From Neckera pumila (Eukaryota; Streptophyta; Bryopsida; Hypnales; Neckeraceae), in the NCBI GenBank assembly GCA_963969595.1, contig OZ018409.1, positions 40,809,282 through 40,873,281 on the forward strand: a DNA stretch of 64,000 bases, written 5' to 3'. Positions within the stretch are counted from its first letter, which is position 1. Each line of letters starts with the position of its first letter. Of this stretch, positions 56,377-64,000 are shown piece by piece. The position numbers and the translations under genes are program-made. The notes beneath the pieces are model-generated. The model was not told the origin of the DNA and did no database searches. It saw nothing but the letters and a program-made list of their open reading frames with translations.

Positions 56377-59300
56377 CTACTTCAAGATAGTCCTCTTTTT
56401 ACGAACCCTGAAGCCTAGTGGGATAGAACTCTGGTCCACCGGTGCCACAGCCTGTGTCCTGAGACGCGCACTGCGCCTCTCTCGTGGATTTTTTGAAGGA
56501 ATTGCACTGCCATTCACCATATCCCTCTCTAGTGACTCTCCCTGGTCAGCTTGTTTGCTTCCAGTGCCCCTCCTTCCTCTTCTTGAGTATTTAATGCTGG
56601 CGTTATCATCAACAGTATCCTGCATCGGCTGACCAAACTCTTCCAGATTTCGACCATCTTCGCCAAAACGCTCATGAAACTCCTTAACATCAGGAGACAC
56701 AAGAGATTCAGGCACCTCCAGAGGGGTCTTATACGCCTGGTGTACCGACACTCTGCCACCTTTAGCTACCCTCTTCCTGCAAGCAGAGAAGAATCAGCAA
56801 CCACTCTTCACATTAGGTGGAAGAAAATGATGATCCAGAGGTCCATAACACCACTCTGATCAATCATCACAAGCAGTACGCTTGAGGTAATGTTAAGAAA
56901 ATATATGAAACTTCCACGATCCATATCACCACTCTGAGCTATCATCACCAGCAGTCGCTTGAGATAATGTTATAAAATAAAGAAGATTCAACGGTCCATA
57001 ACCCCACTCTGAACTATCAAAACAAGCAGTTGCTTGAAATAACGCTTTGTCCTTTCTCAGCAAGACACTTCTCGCTGAAAGACGTGCAAATCACAGAATG
57101 CAAAAGAGGCAACCCCACTTCTTCCGGGCCCAGTCCACATGGCATGTATAAAAGTCTGAAAATACTTGTTTTCGAATACCAGTTATTAGAATTACCACAT
57201 CGTGATTAAATCAAGCACTTGCAGGCTCTTTTACAAGATCTTAGACAAAGAACAACCAAGTTAAACTTTAAATTGTAGAAAAAGTTTAGAAAGAGTTTCC
57301 ATTCACTGTACCTCGGTAGCCCCAACTTCTTTTCAGATACTACAACATCACCGTCGACATCACCATCACTTTCTGCTGACTTAGGATCAGTATCGTCCAC
57401 CGTCGCCTTCTTCATCACTCGTTTCCTTACGATGGGGATTGAAAGGGGCGGCAGTTGACATGCTTCGCAAGCGTATACACTCCTGCAAGGCACAACAACC
57501 GCAACAAAATCGTCCGAAAACATGCTTTAATACGAATCAAGGAGGCTTAGACGTTCGCACAACAATATGCCCCTTGATTCCGGACAGGACAGCCAGCATA
57601 CCCTGGAAAACACAGGAGCAAAATCTAGCTCTAGTGATATATTCCTGCATCCTTTCAACAGAATGTAGACGGCCAGGGTACTGGAGTAAGAGTAGACAAA
57701 ACTTCCTATCACAGAAATCTAATAGGTGCTTTCAATAGACTTTCAATACAACTTCAATACCTCTGCGCCATATTCCAAACTTTAATAACCCCACCACACT
57801 TCCCACACGCCTTCTGGTTGTATACATAACGCAGTTGGCTTGCTGTCGAATTCGTCGGAAGAGGTTTGCCTGGCATCACAAGCACCACCTCATGAAGACA
57901 ACGTATTCACCTGATGTTCTTGTTGACCCCTAAGTGCACAAATGGCCAAAGGTTGACACTTCCCTATATCTTCAGAATTGAAAGAAATAATTTAGAATGC
58001 TTCAAATATGGGAACAAAATGTTCCATCAGAAAGAAGACATCATATTGAACAATAAAATATGTTTTGAAAGTTACTACAATTGACTTGTTAGCTTCCAGA
58101 GTGGATTTTCTATTTTTAGCTTAAATAACTTACGGATTAATAGGATGGCTGATATTATTTCAGTTACCAGAATGAGCAACAGGACTAGCAATGTGACCAC
58201 AAGAAAATATAGCATTTTAGAAGACGCACCTGCATCTTCAGGTAATACGGTAATAATGTTGCCCACTTCTACACCAATTTCCATCTGCCGTACGGACTGT
58301 CCAGCGCCATGACGCACGGAGTTGGAAGGTAATTATAGGCACAACAGGAAAGAAAAATTCTACAATTTAAGGAAAGCAGCAAACAAATCCATGTTGTAAC
58401 ATCCTAACGTCATAGTTTATACTAGAAGTCTGGAGCAATATTAATGCTGGTCAGCACTGCTGAAACCTTCTTATGACCTCCACTTGCAACATTGAAATAC
58501 CATTACAATTATCCACTATCAAAAACTACCTGTTCCCATAGAAACTCGAACGCCTCACGAGACACAGTATTTGCTGGCATGTCGGGATGGAGACCCACCA
58601 CAAATAGTATTTCTGCAGTTTAAAGCCTCAAAAATTTCAAAAATAGATCATTTACATATCAGGGCTGCTATTATTGCCGCAAGCTATGCACATACAGAAC
58701 CACAGAGCACCAAAATCGTAGGCATATATATCAGAAGATACTCATTACTCGCAAGTTATTAATGGTAAATTTAGTAGGTCTTTAGGGCAATCTTAAGATT
58801 ACGATATCTTACAGTGAAGTTATGTTGACATAAAGTTAAATTAATACTGGAAAATGTAATATCGAGTAAATGTCAAAGACACTTACATCACACTAACATT
58901 AAGTAACGCCATTCACATTATACGAACTTAAGGACTATAGAATTTAATACCTATTAACTTAATATTAAGAACATTATCAATCAAATGGCGAAATTTGAGA
59001 TAAAACATTGATCCTTTCGCACCTGCTCTGTAGATATTGCCAATTCCCGCAACGAGTGACTGATCCATCAAAACAGCACCAATACTTTTCTTCGTTTTCT
59101 GTCCAGACCTGATTCGTCAGATGCTATCCACAGTTTGATATGAAAATCCCATTAGAAGAGTGATAAATAAGTGTCATACTTTGAACCCGACGACTTTGAA
59201 ACTCTACACTCTGCAAAGATACGTCTTTTCAGTAAAATTAGACAATCTCAGGATATTTTAGACAGCATCGGAAAGAAAATCCTCTTCATGATGCAGGAAG

Positions 59301-61093
59301 TCTCTATAAATCATTGTGACCAAAGAGAGACCTCTCCATGCATTATGGGGAAATTTCACTTTATGATGTTTTCTAAACGTTCTTGCAACAGTCTAATTTT
59401 ACTGAAGACCTGCTAAAAGCCGCAAGTGGACCCGCTCATAAGTGACTACACGTATATGCACAGTCTTAGGATCGTGGTTTTGAGCTAAAATGCCTGCATA
59501 CTCGCCCATAGCCGCTCCTTGTCAGCATCCTCTCGTAAAGGATCTGGGCCCAATTCCATTATCTTTTTCCTGCACCATCATTGCACCAAAACAATTTATT
59601 CTTCTGCAGAAGCAATACCAAATAACGCAGATAACCTATTGTCAAAACTTGGCCCTCACCCCTATGCAGTCTCTAGCCCCTAGAGCTGTCTAGCAAATTT
59701 GAGGTCATATGGTGACTTTATTTTGATAAGTTATAATTATGTTTGACCAAAACATGTAATATCTCTCACATATCCTGGTGATATTAAATTCGGCCCCATC
59801 TGAAATATCTTCTCCACAATATGATCAATCAAACTTGGTCATTCTATAAGATGAAAAATTGGTAGATTTATGAGAACACGACGTCGTCAAATCCTCGTGG
59901 ACATCCAAACATCTGGAGAACAAGAATGTACCGATAAAGCTCAACGTTGCCATGGACACACACTGATGCGCTTAAATGTGCTTCAACGCCTAGTTCTTCA
60001 TTGTACAGGCGTAATCGCGTAGCTTCTCTTGGCACTGGTCCTGCGAAACGAAACATAAAGCACATCCATATATTTACAATTTGACATGTTATAGGCGACG
60101 CAATTCAGAAGAAATTACATCTCTAATAGCTTGCGAACTAAATCAGCAAATGAGCACACTGGGGCAGTGGTAATACCTGGAAACTTGTACGTGCGAAAGG
60201 ATCCCGACATTCCCAAGTGGATATGGACAACAACCGCAGCATCTCCGACCTTCTCCAACACGCCTTCCTCTTCAACTTTCCCGGGAGTGAAAAACTGAAA
60301 ATTCCAGAAAACGCTCAGATTCACAAGAGAAGATTAAGTCGCAAAGAAAAGTACAGAAGAAGCTTGGAAAGGGCAAAGCCAAGGTAGGATGCCCATTTGC
60401 GTGGGGGTTCATTTGTCGTCGGCTCAAAGTCACCCATTCACAATGCAAGTGTCATCAATAAAACGTGACTTGTAAATAATTTTGTAAAAATGAGATAATT
60501 TTGCAGGTTTCTATCAAGGTGAGAAGCTTTGATGAGGCAGATGACAATCATGGTTTCAAGGACAATCTAGACTCGTGATTGGGACCTTACTACTACAATA
60601 TGTCTCCCTTCAACCCTAAGCCCTAAACCCTAAACTAATTTCAAGCAAAATCAAAGTACGACCCAAGTCAAAGATCACCCCAACGAATACTTTACACTCA
60701 CGTAGAAAATATTCTTGCCGTGAACTTCGATATGCGACAGCACCTGCCCATCGATCGCTGCAGCGCCATCCGCGAACCTCCCAGTCGGTGATGTCGCAAC
60801 GAATCTCTGCCCATTTCAGCACAAAATTAAATCAAATTCACAATAGTAGACACAAATTTGAAAATCATCAAGCCCAATTCAACACTACTAACCTATCCTC
60901 CCTCACAAACAGACCCACACACAATCACAGAGCAGATATTCGTGAAGGCCATTCCTCTCCTTGCATTGCAAAGTAGCATCATCGTTCCAGTAAAATCGAA
61001 CGTTCCAGAGTACCAGTGGAGAATGTGTACATGCCCAAAGAGAAGGCTGCGATGCACGGCCGCCAGGCGGTGCAACAGCGGACCTTCCACCAT
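56377..61093 (-). CDS. Nei/NEIL-type DNA glycosylase/AP lyase with Val2, 11 exons
   Basis: Base-excision repair enzyme of the Fpg/Nei family. Exons, in order: 61031-61093, 60702-60806, 60177-60294, 59932-60040, 59494-59569, 59023-59098, 58530-58612, 58230-58284, 57761-57869, 57312-57482, 56377-56776. Phases agree, giving 454 codons plus TAG. The N-terminus is MVEGPLLHRLAAVHR: Glu3 is kept but Pro2 is Val, as in animal NEIL3. Lys52 lies in VHGKNIFY. VHIHLGMSGSF, LGPDPLRED and the helix-two-turn-helix segment LMDQSLVAGIGNIYRAE follow. The zinc finger is C250-X2-C253-X16-C270-X2-C273. About 180 residues of Lys/Arg/Glu-rich C-terminal tail are extra. The body resembles actinobacterial Nei2 (MPEGHT type) more than plant FPG1. 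Intron 5 appears to use a GC donor. Probably nuclear; no transit peptide is obvious. Confidence 0.85.
59281..59416 (+). repeat. Intronic repeat, copy B
   Basis: In intron 5 of the Nei-like gene; counterpart of 46083-46237. Confidence 0.65.
60613..60635. repeat. CCCTAAG/CCCTAAA telo-box-like run
   Basis: Three adjacent units, CCCTAAG CCCTAAA CCCTAAA, in intron 2 of the Nei-like gene. Telo boxes (AAACCCTA) near plant gene starts can be regulatory; that role is only inferred here. Confidence 0.6.
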
Positions 61094-61928
61094 GATGCCA
61101 GCAACAAACAGCAGCAGCAACAAAGCTTACAAATGCTTCGGTGAATCAACTCGCCAGACAAACTTGGTGATTCCGAAAAGATTGATCCCGAACAAGTTGG
61201 AGCCAAGGAGGACGACGTCACGGAGCACTGGGAATGTACATTTGCTCAGTGTATCTTCGAAGATGACAATTCACAGTTTATGTACATTTCAGGTCGTCGC
61301 ACCTTGTGAACTCGACTGAGCCCCTACTACTGTAGATACTGAGAGACTCTGTTTGCTGTTGCAAGGGGTACGTCGTGGAATGAGAATGATGCTCAACCTT
61401 GAGGCCTTTACTCAATCCATTTTCCTGCATCTGGAATGATGCAATGTCATGGTGCAGGGAGTCACAGAAATTGTGAGTCCCCAAGTCATTTGATGGATCC
61501 ATCTCTCGGTGCAGGTGCTTGCAAAGTAGAGTTTGTTTGCATTCTGATTTCGGGACTTTTCCCATTTGAATAACAGCAATTCATCACGTCTACAATGAAA
61601 ATACAAGGCATTCACATCAGTGCACACACTGACGGAGAGACGATTGACTACTGATTCATTAACAGCAATAATTGCAAGTGCCTCAGGCACAAAGAGCACA
61701 TTAAATATATTGTAGTTTCTTAGCAATTTGGTTAGAAAATAAATAATTAAAGAAGTGCCTGAATTTTTGGAAAATTCTTGACCTCGTTTGCCTAAAAAAA
61801 TAAAAAAATATTAAAGGATTGTCTACTTCATAGAAATTCAACTTGCTCTACACAATCTTGCATCTCTTCTTTGTCAATAACTATAAACATACATTGTAAA
61901 GTTTTTTGTCTCACCATTATAACCCTTT
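61094..61928. other. 5' flank of the Nei-like gene
   Basis: No gene seen. A dispersed repeat occupies 61450-61703. Confidence 0.45.
61450..61703 (+). repeat. Dispersed repeat shared by both gene flanks, copy B
   Basis: Counterpart of 48311-48534, including TGCCTCAGGCACAAAGAG. Confidence 0.65.
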
Positions 61929-63574
61929 TAGCCCCTAAAGGACCATTGTCCCTTTGGGGGACAAATGGGATTTCGGGCAGGTACCTACGGGCTGAATTTT
62001 TGTCATGATTTTTTGAAACTTTTTTGGAAGATAGGAAAATTGCTAAGCTTCGTAAGAATATAATTTTTTTCAATCGGTGCCCGGAAAAAAGTGTTATGCC
62101 CAAAAAAGCTCAAAACAGGGGGCAGCAAAAAAAAAATTTATTTTATTTTTTTAGTTTCTTTTAGTTTCTTTCTCTTATAGATTATATTTTTGTGTATTTG
62201 GAAAGCTTGATTCATTTCATTTGGATTTATTATGAAAAAGTTATGGACAATCATGTTTTTCAGGCACTTAGAGCATCTTTCTGAAAAAAATAACTTGTAG
62301 GATTCATTTCTAAATGCAATTTTTACAATTTTTCAAAAAGAAAAGTTCCACAAGGTTTAGTTTTTTTGCTAGAACAATCTCATCATTGGGATTTGTGCTT
62401 TTGAATTTCATATAAAAGATATTAATATTATAGGTTTTCCTTCTATATTGTACCTACTTCTACTTAACAATTTTTTTTAATAATGAAAATTAAGTTTTTT
62501 TGGATTTATTTTTTTTTCCTAGTCTCTCAACTCAATTCTCCACTACAAAGATTAAAAGCTCAAAACTCTGTAGTGCAAAACATCATACTACTAAAATCAT
62601 AACTCCCTTTGTAATATCACAAATGCTACCATTAATAATAAGGGCTCAAGCTTGCTATGCTACACATTTATTGTATCATGTATTAGTAAAATTTTGATAT
62701 ATTTGAATAGAATGCATGATACTGATTTCAATAAGTCTTTGAAATAATTAATTTTAATATTTTGTAAAAATATTTTCAATCATACATACATAAAAATAAA
62801 ATTTTCACACAATGTTATATTACAGAAGCAAGTATAGAAATAGAGTAGTAGTTTGCAATCACCTTTGTGATATCACTTTTACAGCTTTTATGATTTCAGA
62901 ATTCTATTGCTACTACCAAATGATTTGAGAAAGTTATTCAATTGAAGCAATTTTGGGTTTCACAACAATTAAGTTGTTCATGAAGTTTTTGAACTTTACA
63001 AGTTTTTTTTTTCAATTCACCAAGTTTTTGGATTACCATTGATTGTAACAATTGAGTCAACTTTTGAATGCATTATAATAAATGTATATCTTTTATTGTA
63101 TTCACCATTGCAAATATTTCATTCATCATTCAATAAATTTCTATTGTACATTTCAATATAAGCTTACTTATAAACAAAATTATATAAAGATTTTAGTAAT
63201 TTATTTGAAGATTTATTGAAATTTTTGTTTTGCATTTTATGTAATACATAAAAATTCTAATAAAATTCTAATGATGAATGCGTAGCATAGCAAACACCAA
63301 CCGCTAGTTTAAGTTAAAAATCTTCAAAGTCATAAAATCTAGTCCCACAATGTACTGAAAAAGATGTTTTTTTCACTTTAAACGCAGATATCTTGCAATC
63401 TGTGCAACCAAAAATTCTGAATTTTTTCCACACATTGTCATACTAGTTAGGTATAAGATCCTACAGTTAGATGTGAAAAAAAAAACAATTTTTAATTTTT
63501 TAACTCTTTGCTATAGAAATGGCAATTTTGAGCGTTTTTTGGTAGAAAAATGGCCTTGGTCCTTTAGGGGTTAA
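61929..63574 (+). mobile_element. piggyBac-like non-autonomous element, copy 2
   Basis: Left end TTAGCCCCTAAAGGA (one change from TTAA), right end TCCTTTAGGGGTTAA. The end regions match copy 1 at 53759-54700 in inverted order, including GGCAGC followed by an A-run, and GATTGCAAGATAT versus its complement. About 1.65 kb, AT-rich, no transposase. Confidence 0.55.
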
Positions 63575-63596
63575 AGCACAATCTCTCACATGCAAC

Positions 63597-63803
63597 AACT
63601 ACAATAAAAAACCTGTGTCTAACTAGTGTCTTAGGTGACAATTTTAAATGACATCTAACATGACACAACCCACGTTTTACATCAACTATAACGTCCAACG
63701 TAACATCTTATGTTGATGTTACGTTGGACGTTATAGTTGATATAAAACGTAGGTTGTGTCCTACTAGATGTCATGTCACCTAATACATGAGGTTCTTATA
63801 GTG
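63597..63803. mobile_element. CACTA-like hairpin MITE
   Basis: Long, nearly perfect inverted repeat. ACATCAACTATAACGTCC and its mirror GGACGTTATAGTTGATAT flank a ~7-base loop near 63709. Arms reach out past TTAGGTGACA (63631) and TGTCACCTAA (63774). The outer ends (AACTACAATAAAAAACC; complement of the right end CACTATAAGAACC) resemble CACTA termini. Confidence 0.6.
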
Positions 63804-64000
63804 AAATCCTGATACACAAGGTAGAGAGTTTAGAATTGGGAGGTTAAGACAAAGGATTAGATAAATGCAGACACCTCATATGAAAGTAGCAACAACCATC
63901 CAGATATTGTGAGAACAATTTGGATAAACGCCTAACTCATTTTAATTGTATTTTAAAATTTTCCAATTCTAATATTTTTGTTTGGTATGCCTAACTATTT
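63804..64000. other. Short spacer to the window end
   Basis: No gene or repeat recognised. Confidence 0.4.

Noticed and set aside
59502..59569. GTATGC donor for exon 5 of the glycosylase
   Set aside because: It gives phase 1, which shifts the next exon out of the conserved KSIGAVLMDQ frame.
56377..61093. Plant FPG1 (MutM) gene
   Set aside because: The start is MVEGP rather than MPELPE, and the body and C2-C2 finger follow the Nei2/NEIL pattern.
1..64000. tRNA, rRNA or other structural RNA genes
   Set aside because: No cloverleaf-like or rRNA-like sequence was noticed by eye; a covariance-model scan would be needed to exclude them.

Overview
The window is nuclear DNA of a eukaryote, almost certainly a streptophyte plant or alga. 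The two clear genes are split by GT-AG introns, the retroelement has a plant-type primer-binding site and an Ogre/Tat/Athila-like pol, there is an En/Spm (CACTA) gene, and Arabidopsis-type CCCTAAA units occur. The mix of features made me think of a charophyte such as Chara, but that is a guess, not a result.

Layout. 1-2630: a minus-strand multi-exon gene with a ParB-like GGQHT box, damaged by in-frame TGAs; its non-coding parts carry about ten copies of a 20-bp palindrome. 2992-3315: four 81-bp tandem units. 3948-12370: an 8.4-kb composite bounded by ~0.8-kb inverted repeats (TGTGAGC...GCTCACA), holding a chimeric LTR (8155-11566). 12371-14417 and 36389-38257: two halves of one decayed En/Spm TNP1-type gene, split by a 22-kb Ty3/gypsy retrotransposon (14418-36388, target duplication CCCAG). 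That element has unusually long (~3.3 kb) LTRs that contain a protein-coding ORF. It is itself split by a 5.9-kb palindromic LTR unit (19725-25641, duplication AGTAC) and, in its 3' LTR, by a 3.6-kb solo LTR of another family (29834-33440, duplication GTATG). 38890-39342 looks like the right end of the CACTA element. 39343-43570 is mostly AT-rich non-coding repeat DNA.

Two apparently intact genes follow. A 12-exon pseudouridine-5'-phosphate glycosidase (43976-47972, +) breaks down pseudouridine monophosphate from RNA turnover. An 11-exon Nei-type DNA glycosylase (56377-61093, -) starts Met-Val-Glu-Gly-Pro, as in animal NEIL3, and carries a C2-C2 zinc finger. Between and after them lies AT-rich DNA with non-autonomous transposons: a 0.7-kb foldback element, two piggyBac-like elements (TTAA/CCCCTAAAG ends), a CACTA-like hairpin MITE, and three pairs of dispersed repeats.

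The order of events can be read from the nesting: En/Spm gene, then the Ty3 element, then the palindromic unit and the solo LTR. The most novel points are the LTR-borne ORF found in three LTR lineages, the palindromic insert whose two outer ends are both LTR 3' ends, the covarying 20-bp palindromes, and the Val2 Nei-like glycosylase. All identities are judged by eye; no alignment or database search was run.
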